From positions 1,798,001 to 1,862,000 of the forward strand of contig NZ_JADCJY010000001.1 of assembly GCF_014982715.1 (NCBI RefSeq): a stretch of DNA of 64,000 nucleotides. Direction: 5' to 3'. The notes below the pieces were generated by a model. It had not been told where the DNA came from, did no database searches, and worked only from the letters and a program-made list of their open reading frames with translations. The stretch is from Gallalistipes aquisgranensis. Lineage in GTDB: Bacteria > Bacteroidota > Bacteroidia > Bacteroidales > Rikenellaceae. Numbering within the stretch: the first letter of the stretch is position 1; every line of letters begins with the position of its first letter. Shown here piece after piece: positions 9,967 to 18,236 of this stretch. The position numbers and the translations under genes were made by a program.

Positions 9967-10656
9967 TCAAATATCGTCCGAATTGAACTTGTATCCCATT
10001 CGTTTGCCGGTCTGCATCTTCGAATTTTCGATCTTGGTATTGAGCTGGTCGACCGTAACGACCTTCACCGTATCGTATGGAGGCACCAGCAGATCGAAGT
10101 CGAGCACGTAGTCGATAGCCGCCTCCACGATGTCCATGATCGCCTCCCTGTCGATCCGGCGCGTTCCGAAACTGTTGTGGCGCAGGCTCACCTGCCGTTT
10201 TCCCTCCACGAAATACTGGTTCTCGTGATTGATGAAGATACGCCCCACCAGATACCCCTCGTCCCCGTTGCGGTTGTATTTGAAGGAGTCGGCCAGGAAG
10301 TTGTAGATATTGATGATGCCGCAATACGAGTTCTCCTTGTGGTCCCGCACGTAGGAGTTCTGCCAGATGATGTGCTCGCGGTTGAATTCGAACACATTGG
10401 TGTGCATGCTGAAAATCAGGATGTCGCCTGCCACCTGTATCTGGGCTTCGAACTTGCCCCGGTCGCGGTATTCGATCCGCACCCGCTTGTCCAACTGTTC
10501 GTCCAGCGTTTCGTTCATTTCGGAGGCCATCTCGTGAAGGGTCTCCTTCAGTTCGTTGAACACGGCGAACGTATTGTCGTAGATTCTCTGCTGAAGATTC
10601 GATTTTCTGATTAAATTCTCTGCAATTTTGGCCTTGAGGCCAGGGTCACCGTCCAT
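9967..10656 (-). CDS. Conserved hypothetical protein
   Basis: 229 residues, no signal peptide and no membrane segment. The first 70 residues are charged and probably helical (KIAENLIRKSNLQQRIYDN onward); the middle looks like a beta-rich domain (FEAQIQVAGDILIFSMHTNV). I recognise no catalytic motif or named family, although the gene has the look of a conserved Bacteroidales protein. It starts 33 bp after the glucosaminidase stop on the same strand and ends 39 bp before the isomerase pseudogene, so the three may share a transcript. No function is assigned. Confidence 0.75.
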   Translation of the reverse strand: MDGDPGLKAKIAENLIRKSNLQQRIYDNTFAVFNELKETLHEMASEMNETLDEQLDKRVRIEYRDRGKFEAQIQVAGDILIFSMHTNVFEFNREHIIWQNSYVRDHKENSYCGIINIYNFLADSFKYNRNGDEGYLVGRIFINHENQYFVEGKRQVSLRHNSFGTRRIDREAIMDIVEAAIDYVLDFDLLVPPYDTVKVVTVDQLNTKIENSKMQTGKRMGYKFNSDDI

Positions 10657-10689
10657 ATATTATTTAAGTAAGTTAATATTCCGTATCCA

Positions 10690-11667
10690 TTACATCAGCC
10701 GGATCTGCTGCCCCACTTCCAGCCGGGCATCCACGTCCCGATGGTTCATGTTCGCCAAATTCTTCAGCCGGATTCCGTACTGTTGCGAGATCGAATGCAT
10801 CGTATCTCCCTCGCGCACGATGTGGATCAGTTTGCCGTTGCCGGAACGCTTCGCCTTGCTCCGCACGTACACCATCTCTCCTCCGGACAGCTGCGCATTG
10901 GCGGGCAGATCATTCAACTTGCGCAGGCGCTTGGCAGAAATGCCGATCTTACGACCCAGCGATTCGAACGTATCTCCGTTATCTGCAACGATAAACTGGC
11001 TGCCGTTATTGTGATAGAGGGCATATCCCCTGAGCTTCTGGACCGAAACGATATAATTGTCCACGTCGATCTTCTCCGCAGCGGAAACCACAGGCTCGGG
11101 AAGCTGCTCTCCGACCGGTTCGTGACGCCGCGGCAACTCTTCGGGCAGCTCTTTGTGCTGGTCCAGCAGATAGAGCCGGTTCTCTTCGATGATCTTGATC
11201 AGCCGCTGCGGATAATTGGGATCGGTGGCGTATCCGGCCGCCTTAAGCCCGTAGGCCCAGCCTTTATAATCCAGCGGATCGAGCTTGAACAACTCCTGAT
11301 AACGGGGTGAATTGTCGAGAAATTCGGAATGGTCACGGAACGACTCCTCAGCCGAAGCGTATTTGCGGAAACATTCGCCTTTGGCATCGTCATCGTGCGA
11401 GATGGTCATCCCCGTCCAGTCCCGCTTGCATTTGATTCCGAAATGGTTATTGGCCTCGCGGGCCAGCCGGCTGTTGCCGCTGTCCGACTCGAGCAGGGCC
11501 TGCGCCATCTTGACGCTGGCAGGAATGCCATATACCTCCTGACTCTCGAGCACCAACTCCTTGTACCGCCGGATATACTCCTCGCGCGACATCCTGGGCT
11601 GGGCAGCCAGCACCCCGCCCACCACGAACAGGCCGCACACGGCGACCGTTATTTTTCCGAAATTCAT
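10690..11667 (-). CDS. Exported N-acetylglucosaminidase with LysM repeats
   Basis: Peptidoglycan hydrolase of the FlgJ/Auto-like glucosaminidase family (GH73-like). Residues 1-22 form a signal peptide ending VLAAQ. The catalytic domain spans about 35-165 (SVKMAQALLESDSGNSRLA, with a Glu in the expected catalytic place; then NHFGIKC). Two LysM-type modules follow at about 208-262 and 278-325, the second being HIVREGDTMHSISQQYGIRL. It probably trims glycan strands during growth or division. It is divergent from the DUF4254 gene, with interleaved promoters. Confidence 0.9.
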   Translation of the reverse strand: MNFGKITVAVCGLFVVGGVLAAQPRMSREEYIRRYKELVLESQEVYGIPASVKMAQALLESDSGNSRLAREANNHFGIKCKRDWTGMTISHDDDAKGECFRKYASAEESFRDHSEFLDNSPRYQELFKLDPLDYKGWAYGLKAAGYATDPNYPQRLIKIIEENRLYLLDQHKELPEELPRRHEPVGEQLPEPVVSAAEKIDVDNYIVSVQKLRGYALYHNNGSQFIVADNGDTFESLGRKIGISAKRLRKLNDLPANAQLSGGEMVYVRSKAKRSGNGKLIHIVREGDTMHSISQQYGIRLKNLANMNHRDVDARLEVGQQIRLM

Positions 11668-11694
11668 ATCCAGTTTCCTTCAGTGCGTTGCTGA

Positions 11695-11727
11695 CAAAGA
11701 TAAATATTTTATTGTAAATCGAGCAAA
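11695..11727 (-). promoter_or_regulatory. Promoter of the glucosaminidase gene
   Basis: On the minus strand: TTTG (11724-11727), 21 nt, then TATCTTTG (11695-11702), a full match to the -7 consensus. Its -33 element lies inside the spacer of the opposing promoter at 11712-11741. Confidence 0.75.
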
Positions 11728-11741
11728 AAATTATAGTTTTG
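11712..11741 (+). promoter_or_regulatory. Promoter of the DUF4254-GT9 operon
   Basis: TTG (11712-11714), 19 nt, then TAGTTTTG (11734-11741), a full -7 match. The leader to the ATG at 11767 is about 20 nt. It is interleaved with the opposing glucosaminidase promoter. Confidence 0.75.
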
Positions 11742-11766
11742 CAATAAACTAAACACACCGATCAAC

Positions 11767-12369
11767 ATGTTCACGGAACAAGCCAACAGAATTTTCAGCC
11801 AGGTCATCGACGACTACCATCGTTGGGACGACGTGGATCATCCGGCCGCCAATCCCTATCCTGCGGGCAGCATCGAGCACTTGCTTTATATCAAAAACTG
11901 GATCGACACCGTGCAGTGGCATCTGGAGGACATCATCCGCGACCCGCAGATCGACCCCGCAGAAGCCCTGAAGATCAAACGGAGAATCGATGCGTCCAAC
12001 CAGGAACGGACCGATATGGTGGAATATATCGACAGCTACCTGCTCGACAAATACAGGGAAGTCGCCCCCCTGTCCGACGCCCGCATCAACACGGAGACGC
12101 CCGCCTGGGCGATCGACCGCCTCTCGATCCTGGCGCTGAAAATCTACCACATGAGGCAGGAGACCCTCCGCCGGGACGTGGACGAGACACACAGGACCGC
12201 CTGCAGGAAAAAACTCGACGTATTGCTGACCCAGCAACGCGACCTGTCGACTGCCATTGAGGAACTGCTGGAAGACATCGCCGCCGGCCGCAAGTACATG
12301 AAAACCTACAAACAGATGAAGATGTACAACGACCCGGCTCTGAACCCGGTACTGTACGCCTCCAAATAG
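11767..12369 (+). CDS. DUF4254 domain-containing protein
   Basis: A 200-residue cytosolic protein, predicted all-helical, with no signal or membrane segment. Conserved-looking parts include SIEHLLYIKNWIDTVQWHLE, RRIDASNQERTDMVEYID and KIYHMRQETLRR. This matches the DUF4254 family, which in Bacteroidetes sits beside GT9 glycosyltransferases. The molecular function is unknown. It is followed after 16 bp by the GT9 gene, so a role in LPS core or O-antigen assembly is inferred from context only. Confidence 0.85.
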   Translation: MFTEQANRIFSQVIDDYHRWDDVDHPAANPYPAGSIEHLLYIKNWIDTVQWHLEDIIRDPQIDPAEALKIKRRIDASNQERTDMVEYIDSYLLDKYREVAPLSDARINTETPAWAIDRLSILALKIYHMRQETLRRDVDETHRTACRKKLDVLLTQQRDLSTAIEELLEDIAAGRKYMKTYKQMKMYNDPALNPVLYASK

Positions 12370-12385
12370 GGTCCGTCCCGGATAT

Positions 12386-13450
12386 ATGGAAAACGAAATT
12401 CCGAAACATCTGCTCGTCATCCGGCTTTCGGCCATGGGTGACGTGGCGATTTGCGTTCCCGTTATCGCCACCCTGAAGCGGGACAACCCGACACTGAAAA
12501 TCACGGTGCTCACACGGGACTTTTTCCGGCCTTTTTTCCGGGAGATCGAAGGCATCGAATTCGTCTCGCCCGATCTGAAAGGCCGCCACCGGGGGCTCTC
12601 GGGCATGTTCAGGCTCTGGAAAGAGCTGAGGAAAAAGGAATTCACCCACGTAGCCGACCTGCACGACGTCCTGCGCACCAAATTCCTGCGCCGCCTGCTG
12701 AGCCTGAGCGGCTGCCGGGTGGAAGTGATCGACAAAGGGCGGTCGGAAAAACGGATGCTGACCCGGAAATTCCGAAAAATCATGGAGCAGCTGCCCACGT
12801 CGATGCAACGGTACGGCGAAACGATCGCCAGGCTCGGCTTCTCTTTTTCGGAACCGGTACCCGCCGTCCGCAAACCGCTTCCCGTCCCTTCCTCTATCGG
12901 CCGGCGTTCCGGCACCAAACAGGGAAAATGGATCGGCGTGGCCCCGTTCGCCCAGCACAAAGGGAAGATCTACCCCACCCTCCTGACAGACGAACTGATC
13001 GGTCTGCTGGTGTCCCGTTTCGAGCGGGTATTCCTCTTCGGAGGAGGGCCCTACGAACGGGATTTCGCCGAATGTATGGAGGTACGGCACGGAGAGCGGG
13101 TCATCTCGGTGATCGGGCGGGTCAGCCTGTCGGAAGAGATGGACATCATGTCGAACCTCGATGCGATCGTGACGATGGATTCCGCTTCGATGCATATCGC
13201 TTCGCTCATGGGTGTCCCCGTCGTTTCGGTCTGGGGTGCCACCCATCCGTACGCCGGATTCTACGGGTTCGGACAGGACCCCCGGAACGCCGTACAGCTT
13301 GATCTTCCCTGCCGCCCCTGCTCGGTGTACGGCAACAGACGCTGCCTTTTCAAGGACTACCGTTGTCTGCAGGGCATCGCCCCTCAAACGATTTTCGACC
13401 GCGTATGTTCCGTAACCGATACGCCGACCCCCTCCGACCGGAATTCCTGA
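12386..13450 (+). CDS. Glycosyltransferase family 9 (ADP-heptose:LPS heptosyltransferase-like)
   Basis: Cytosolic GT-B transferase likely to add a heptose or similar sugar to the LPS core. The N-terminal Rossmann half starts HLLVIRLSAMGDVAICVPV, the GT9 hallmark. The C-terminal half contains FLFGGGPYE and the acceptor/donor-site stretch MDSASMHIASLMGVPVVSVWG. Near the C-terminus a Cys cluster (CRPCSVYGNRRCLF) is seen in several Bacteroidetes members. 354 residues is a normal length. It is cotranscribed with DUF4254. I cannot tell WaaC-like from WaaF-like activity. Confidence 0.9.
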   Translation: MENEIPKHLLVIRLSAMGDVAICVPVIATLKRDNPTLKITVLTRDFFRPFFREIEGIEFVSPDLKGRHRGLSGMFRLWKELRKKEFTHVADLHDVLRTKFLRRLLSLSGCRVEVIDKGRSEKRMLTRKFRKIMEQLPTSMQRYGETIARLGFSFSEPVPAVRKPLPVPSSIGRRSGTKQGKWIGVAPFAQHKGKIYPTLLTDELIGLLVSRFERVFLFGGGPYERDFAECMEVRHGERVISVIGRVSLSEEMDIMSNLDAIVTMDSASMHIASLMGVPVVSVWGATHPYAGFYGFGQDPRNAVQLDLPCRPCSVYGNRRCLFKDYRCLQGIAPQTIFDRVCSVTDTPTPSDRNS

Positions 13451-13502
13451 AATCCATTGGACAGACTTTTTTCTTTTACTGTGAAAATATTCACAACAAA
13501 CG

Positions 13503-13533
13503 TTTGCTGGTATTAAAATAAAGAGTACCTTTG
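13503..13533 (+). promoter_or_regulatory. Promoter of gcvH-mdh
   Basis: TTTG (13503-13506), 19 nt, TACCTTTG (13526-13533): both elements match the Bacteroidetes consensus exactly. The leader to the ATG at 13569 is about 30 nt. Confidence 0.8.
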
Positions 13534-13568
13534 AACGTCGAACCGCATATTTTAAAAAAATTACAAAA

Positions 13569-13946
13569 ATGAACATTCCCTCCAACCTGAAGTATTCCAA
13601 GGATCACGAGTGGATCCGTCCCGAAGGCGAAATCGCCTATGTGGGTATCACCGATTTCGCACAGAGCCAGTTGGGCGACATCGTATTCGTAGACGTTCCC
13701 ACCGTGGGAGAGACCCTTTCGGCCGGTGACGTGTTCGGTACGATTGAGGCCGTAAAAACCGTTTCGGACGCCTTCATCCCCGTAGGCGGCGAGGTGCTCG
13801 AATTCAACGAGGCGCTCAACGACGACCCGGCGAGCGTAAACAAAGACCCCTACGGTGCAGGTTGGATGATCAAGATCCGCATGGAGAATCCGGCCGAACT
13901 CGACGCGCTCATGGAAAGTGCAGATTACGGGAAAATCATCGGCTAA
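13569..13946 (+). CDS. gcvH: Glycine cleavage system H protein
   Basis: Lipoyl-carrying shuttle protein of the glycine cleavage complex. The 125-residue length is standard. The lipoylated lysine is in [11 protein letters not shown] (residues 57-67). The N-terminus [20 protein letters not shown] is the usual H-protein start. None of gcvT or gcvP is nearby; instead mdh follows after 34 bp, so the two are probably cotranscribed from the promoter at 13503. Confidence 0.96.
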   Translation: MNIPSNLKYSKDHEWIRPEGEIAYVGITDFAQSQLGDIVFVDVPTVGETLSAGDVFGTIEAVKTVSDAFIPVGGEVLEFNEALNDDPASVNKDPYGAGWMIKIRMENPAELDALMESADYGKIIG

Positions 13947-13980
13947 CGACTCAAACACTATAATTTACACAGAGAAAACT

Positions 13981-14922
13981 ATGGCAAAAGTAACTGTTGT
14001 AGGTGCAGGCAACGTGGGCGCTACCTGCGCCAATGTGCTGGCGACCCGCGAGATCACGAGCGAACTGGTTCTGATCGACATCAAGGAAGGTTTCGCTGAA
14101 GGAAAGATTCTGGACATGTTCCAGACCGCCACGCTGCTCGACTTCGATACGAATATGGTCGGCGTCACGGGCGACTACTCCAAGACGGCCGGTTCGGACG
14201 TGGTAGTCATCACGTCGGGCATGCCCCGCAAGCCGGGCATGACGCGCGAAGAACTGATCGGCGTGAATGCGGGTATCGTAAAGAGCGTGGTGGAGAGCGT
14301 ACTGAAATACTCGCCCGACGCCATCATCCTGATTGTCAGCAACCCGATGGACACGATGACCTACCTGGCCTCCAAAATCAGCGGCCTGCCCAAAAACCGC
14401 ATCTTCGGCATGGGCGGAGCCCTGGACAGCTCGCGTTTCAAATGTTACCTGAGCAAGGCTCTCGGCGTAAACACAAACGAAGTGGAAGGCATGGTGATCG
14501 GCGGCCACGGCGACACGACCATGATACCGCTGGTAAGCAAGGCCACCTACAAAGGGATTCCCGTGAGTGAGTTCGCCGATGCCGAAACGCTGAAAAAAGT
14601 TGCGGCAGACACGATGGTGGGCGGAGCTACGCTGACCGGACTGCTGGGCACTTCGGCATGGTACGCTCCGGGAGCAGCGGCAGCCTACGTAGTAGAGTCG
14701 ATCCTGCGCGACCAGAAAAAAGTGATTCCCTCGTGCGTAACGCTGGAGGGCGAATACGGACAGAACGATATCTGCATCGGGGTTCCTGCCGTGATCGGCA
14801 AAAACGGCGTGGAGAAGGTGATCGAGCTCAAACTCACGGACGAAGAGAAGGAACTGTTCGAAAAGAGCGCCGCAGCCGTCCGGAAAACCAATTCCGTACT
14901 GAAAGAGATCAAGGCCCTGTAA
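13981..14922 (+). CDS. mdh: Malate dehydrogenase (LDH-like type)
   Basis: Converts malate to oxaloacetate with NAD in the TCA cycle. The NAD-binding motif VVGAGNVGAT is at residues 5-14, and an acidic residue at the end of strand 2 (LIDIKEG) favours NAD. The substrate loop MPRKPGMTREEL carries the two arginines typical of malate specificity. The active-site region is IGGHGDTTMIPL. I chose the ATG at 13981 (MAKVTVVGAG, 313 residues), because the longer in-frame start at 13918 lies inside gcvH. A terminator follows. Confidence 0.96.
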   Translation: MAKVTVVGAGNVGATCANVLATREITSELVLIDIKEGFAEGKILDMFQTATLLDFDTNMVGVTGDYSKTAGSDVVVITSGMPRKPGMTREELIGVNAGIVKSVVESVLKYSPDAIILIVSNPMDTMTYLASKISGLPKNRIFGMGGALDSSRFKCYLSKALGVNTNEVEGMVIGGHGDTTMIPLVSKATYKGIPVSEFADAETLKKVAADTMVGGATLTGLLGTSAWYAPGAAAAYVVESILRDQKKVIPSCVTLEGEYGQNDICIGVPAVIGKNGVEKVIELKLTDEEKELFEKSAAAVRKTNSVLKEIKAL

Positions 14923-14947
14923 ATAAGACCATTGCAGAAAATCCTCC

Positions 14948-14977
14948 GAAAGCGGCCGAAACGGTCGCTTTCGTTTT
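14948..14977 (+). terminator. Intrinsic terminator of gcvH-mdh
   Basis: GAAAGCGGCC and GGTCGCTTTC pair around GAAA (one G-T pair), followed by GTTTTA. It lies 25 bp after the mdh stop. Confidence 0.7.
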
Positions 14978-15007
14978 ATCATCTATAAATATTTTCTTGC
15001 ATGGTTC

Positions 15008-15038
15008 TTGTAATATAGCGATTTAAATGATACATTTG
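15008..15038 (+). promoter_or_regulatory. Promoter of the outer-membrane protein gene
   Basis: TTG (15008-15010), 20 nt, TACATTTG (15031-15038), a full -7 match. Expected transcription start is near 15043, which favours translation from the ATG at 15062 over the ATGs at 15047 and 15056. Confidence 0.7.
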
Positions 15039-15060
15039 TATCATAGATGATACGTATGAT
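15027..15060. promoter_or_regulatory. Palindromic putative operator over the -7 box
   Basis: ATGATACATTTGTATCAT (15027-15044) is a perfect palindrome with 8-bp arms and a 2-bp centre. A related imperfect copy, ATGATACGTATGAT, follows at 15047-15060. The first copy covers the -7 element and the likely start site, as expected for a repressor site. No cognate regulator is recognised in the window. Confidence 0.5.
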
Positions 15061-15061
15061 T

Positions 15062-15718
15062 ATGAAAAAGATTACAGGAATTTGCTTCGGGATACTGCTG
15101 TCGGCGATGGCGGTTTCCTCACAGGCCTACGGACAGATGAGCTCTACCGCAGGAACTTACAAACATGCCAACTGGTTCATGACTGTCGGCGGAGGTGCCC
15201 AGGTCTATTGGGCGGAGAACTACTCGACGGGGAACTTCGGCAACCGGATCACCCCGGATATCGAAGTGGCGGTCGGAAAATGGTTCACGCATGTCTGGGG
15301 TGCCCGTATTCAGTATGACGGATACAAAATGAAGGGATTCACTTCGCTCGACAATCCGTATGCCACCGGAGGAAGAACCCCCAAAGGCGGATACCAGCAG
15401 CAATTCAGTTACTTGAATCTCCACTTCGACATCCTGTTCAATCTGAATTCGGCCATCTGCCCCTACTCGAGAAGGGTGTACGAGCTGATCCCTTATCTGG
15501 GTGCCGGTTATGCCAGGGCCTACAAGAAGGACGAACCCTCGTTCAACAGCTATTCCTTCAACGGAGGTCTTATCAACCGGTTCCGCGTATCGCGTGCCAT
15601 TGACCTGAACCTCACGCTCAAGGCCATGATCGTCAACCAGGGATTCGACCAGCAGAAAGGCGGCATCAGCCTGGAAGGAAGCACGGGTATTACGGCAGGA
15701 TTCACCGTCAAGTTTTAA
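15062..15718 (+). CDS. Outer-membrane beta-barrel protein
   Basis: A 218-residue exported protein. The signal peptide (residues about 1-24) ends SSQAYGQ. The mature part is rich in alternating aromatic/polar strands (WFMTVGGGAQVYW, LIPYLGAGYARAYK) and ends in GFTVKF, with the terminal Phe typical of outer-membrane barrels. Predicted as an 8-stranded porin-family/OmpA-like barrel; ligand and role are unknown. The ATG at 15062 was chosen for its MKK signal-peptide start and its distance from the promoter. The promoter carries a palindrome that suggests repression. Confidence 0.8.
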   Translation: MKKITGICFGILLSAMAVSSQAYGQMSSTAGTYKHANWFMTVGGGAQVYWAENYSTGNFGNRITPDIEVAVGKWFTHVWGARIQYDGYKMKGFTSLDNPYATGGRTPKGGYQQQFSYLNLHFDILFNLNSAICPYSRRVYELIPYLGAGYARAYKKDEPSFNSYSFNGGLINRFRVSRAIDLNLTLKAMIVNQGFDQQKGGISLEGSTGITAGFTVKF

Positions 15719-15747
15719 GCGAATACGACACATCTATTATAATACGG

Positions 15748-15777
15748 AAGGGCGGCTCGACAACACGAACCGCCCTT
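15748..15777. terminator. Hairpin between convergent barrel genes
   Basis: AAGGGCGG (15748-15755) pairs with CCGCCCTT (15770-15777), extended partly by TCG/CGA in the loop. The U-tract is poor on both strands, so termination is likely but not certain. Confidence 0.5.
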
Positions 15778-15804
15778 GTCGTATCTCCGGACGCGAAAGG
15801 ATTC

Positions 15805-16419
15805 TCAGAAAAAGAATCCGGCGCTGACATACCACTGATCGTCCGTCGTAATTTTCACCCGCTTCGAAACACCCTGTCCCGTGAACTGATTGTAACGATT
15901 ACCCGTAAAGGTCGTATAGCGGGCGTCGATAAAAAATTTGCGGATGTCCACTCCCACGCCCGCCTGAATCGCAATGTCCGAATTATGGTAATCGACCTCC
16001 AATCCCTGTGCATTGCTCTCCCTGACCGATGCGGTCAGCTGGAATACGGGACCCGCATAGAGCCGGAAAGCCCGGATATTGAAGCCGACCATCACCGGCA
16101 ATTCAAGCCGCTTGGCGGAAAAACGGGCCCGGCTCAGAGTTCCGGGTGAATCGATCGCATAGCGGTAATCCCGCGTAGAGTAGAGCAATTCGGGCTGAAT
16201 CTGCAGGAATTTCGGAATCGAAAGCCGTACGGCCAGCCCTAAATGGTACCCCACCCCGGAAGAGGAGCCGGGACTGACGCGCATATCGCCCAACGTAACA
16301 GATTTGAAACTGTAAGAGGTGGTGTTCACACCGCCTTTAATACCCACTTTGAGCACTTGTGCGGAAACCGTTCCGGCACCGAGTGCCAGGCCCAATAAAA
16401 CAGCGAATAATTTTTTCAT
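15805..16419 (-). CDS. PorT-family outer-membrane beta-barrel protein
   Basis: 204 residues with a signal peptide ending GTVSAQ. Alternating-pattern strands follow (VLKVGIKGGVNTTSY, LQIQPELLYSTRDY) and the protein ends YVSAGFFF, a barrel C-terminus with terminal Phe. This fits the 'outer membrane protein beta-barrel' domain common in Bacteroidetes. The start is the ATG at 16419; the longer TTG start at 16425 adds only two residues. Function unknown. It converges with the barrel gene at 15062-15718; the two sequences are not close copies. Confidence 0.8.
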   Translation of the reverse strand: MKKLFAVLLGLALGAGTVSAQVLKVGIKGGVNTTSYSFKSVTLGDMRVSPGSSSGVGYHLGLAVRLSIPKFLQIQPELLYSTRDYRYAIDSPGTLSRARFSAKRLELPVMVGFNIRAFRLYAGPVFQLTASVRESNAQGLEVDYHNSDIAIQAGVGVDIRKFFIDARYTTFTGNRYNQFTGQGVSKRVKITTDDQWYVSAGFFF

Positions 16420-16571
16420 AACCAATCAATATATTAAATAAGTAATTCCATAATCTCCTCCTCTACACGGAACACGGGACAGACGCCCCCTACGCCGGAG
16501 AATCGGTCGTCCGGGCAGACGGGTGGATAACGGGGTATGGGTCGGTAATCGGGAAGCCTCTCCGACGAAGA

Positions 16572-18044
16572 TCAGAGCAGCGGGCTGAGCAACCGGGAGA
16601 AAGACTCGTACATACTGTGGAGATTCGACCGTGCATTCCACATCTCGCGCGTGACTTTCGTACAATGTTTCAGATCGGCCAGATAGTAGCTTTCGAGTTC
16701 CTGCGCGATCTTGCGGTCGTAAAGGATAGCCGACACCTCGAAATTATCCTCGAAACTCCGGATATCCATGTTGGCCGATCCCACCGAACTGAACTGGCCG
16801 TCGATGACGATCACTTTCGAATGGTTGAATCCCTTGTTGTAGAGATAAACGCCGATGCCGGCGTCGATCAGTTCGGAAATGTAAGAACGCGTAGCCCAGT
16901 AGACGATTTTACTGTCCGACCGGCTGGGAATCATGATTTTCACGTCGATGCCGCTCAGGGCAGCCACTTTCAGGGCTGTCAGAACGGCCTGGTTGGGCAG
17001 GAAGTAGGGCGAAGAGATGTAGATATACTTCTGGGCCCGGGTTATGGCTGCGAAGAAGGCCTGCATGATGGACGCCCAGTCGGAGTCGGGACCCGACGAG
17101 GCGATCTGGAGCGGGCACTCCTCCTTGACGCGGGATTTGGGAAAGTACTTGTCATGGTTAAGCCGCTGACGCTTCGAGACGAAATACCAGTCGGTAAAAA
17201 AAACCACCTGGAGCATCGCCACGGCCTCTCCTTCGATCTTCAGATGGGTATCCCGCCACAGGCCGAGCTTACCGCCGCGAAGCAAATATCTTTCCGCAAT
17301 ATTTATGCCACCGGTAAAGGCCACGCATCCGTCCACGACAATTATTTTCCGGTGGTTACGGTAATTCACCTTGCTGGTCAGCCAGGGAAACGCCACCGGC
17401 ATGAAACACCCCACCTCCACCCCGGCCTTTTTCATGGCGTAGATGAATTTCGGACTCAACCCCCAGCTGCCTACGTCGTCGTAGATCAGCCGCACGGCAA
17501 CCCCCGCACGCGCCTTTTCCATCAGGATGCGGGCCACCTTTTTACCGATACGGTCGTTCTCGAATATATAATATTCCAGATGGATCGAACTGGTCGCTCC
17601 CCGCAGGGCCTCCAGGATGGCCGCGAAGGTGGCTTTCCCGTTGTTGAGCACCTTCACCCGGTTGTGGACCGTCAACAGCGACTTGTTGTTGTTGAGCAGC
17701 AGCGTGATGATGTCCCGGTTGTCGGCAATGCTCCGGCGCAGCATCAGATCCGGATCAGCGATATCCTTCAGCTGCTGGGCGCAGAGCTTTTCGATCTGCT
17801 CCAGGTCCCGGATCTCCTTGCGGTTGAAAATCTTCTCCTTGCGGTGGTTGCGGCCGAACACGACATAGAGTACCATGCCGGCCACAGGTATCAGGGCGAT
17901 CACCGTGATCCAGGCCAACGCCTTGACCGGTTCCCGCTTATCGTGAATGATGACCCCGATGGTGACCAGCACCAGAACCGCATAGACGACTTTCAGCAAC
18001 AGGCCCAGGTCAGCCAGTATGAGAATGGGTAGAGTCAATTGCAT
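16572..18044 (-). CDS. cls: Cardiolipin synthase (phospholipase D family)
   Basis: Condenses two phosphatidylglycerol molecules, or an equivalent lipid pair, into cardiolipin at the inner membrane. Two N-terminal transmembrane helices lie at about residues 5-55. Two PLD catalytic motifs follow: NYRNHRKIIVVDG near 210 and FNHSKVIVIDGQFSSVGSAN near 405. The ATG at 18044 (MQLTLPILILADLG, 490 residues) gives the usual start; further in-frame starts at 18095 and 18110 are possible. The gene stands alone on its strand. Confidence 0.92.
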   Translation of the reverse strand: MQLTLPILILADLGLLLKVVYAVLVLVTIGVIIHDKREPVKALAWITVIALIPVAGMVLYVVFGRNHRKEKIFNRKEIRDLEQIEKLCAQQLKDIADPDLMLRRSIADNRDIITLLLNNNKSLLTVHNRVKVLNNGKATFAAILEALRGATSSIHLEYYIFENDRIGKKVARILMEKARAGVAVRLIYDDVGSWGLSPKFIYAMKKAGVEVGCFMPVAFPWLTSKVNYRNHRKIIVVDGCVAFTGGINIAERYLLRGGKLGLWRDTHLKIEGEAVAMLQVVFFTDWYFVSKRQRLNHDKYFPKSRVKEECPLQIASSGPDSDWASIMQAFFAAITRAQKYIYISSPYFLPNQAVLTALKVAALSGIDVKIMIPSRSDSKIVYWATRSYISELIDAGIGVYLYNKGFNHSKVIVIDGQFSSVGSANMDIRSFEDNFEVSAILYDRKIAQELESYYLADLKHCTKVTREMWNARSNLHSMYESFSRLLSPLL

Positions 18045-18129
18045 ACGAATCCCTCCTGATACCGCAAATATATAATTTTTAGCGGATTCTTTCATCACAT
18101 TACATGCCAAAAGAAATTCGGCACAAGAG

Positions 18130-18160
18130 TTGGAAAATCGGAAAAGGTTTCCTACCTTTG
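18130..18160 (+). promoter_or_regulatory. Promoter of greA
   Basis: TTG (18130-18132), 20 nt, TACCTTTG (18153-18160), a full -7 match. The predicted start site near 18166 gives a leader of about 70 nt that contains a terminator-like hairpin. Confidence 0.75.
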
Positions 18161-18175
18161 TTTGCAGAAGAGGAG

Positions 18176-18214
18176 TTCTGGCTTTGAGAAAAGCCGGGAT
18201 TCTTTCTTTTTTGT
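18176..18214 (+). promoter_or_regulatory. Terminator-like hairpin in the greA leader (putative attenuator)
   Basis: TTCTGGCTTT (18176-18185) pairs with AAAGCCGGGA (18190-18199) around GAGA, with two G-T pairs. The stem is followed by TTCTTTCTTTTTTG. It lies wholly in the leader, between promoter and ATG (18237), so it could end transcription early. A short terminated leader RNA is known for E. coli greA (GraL); similarity here is in layout only. Confidence 0.5.
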
Positions 18215-18236
18215 TCTATCAAAACTTAATTTTATT

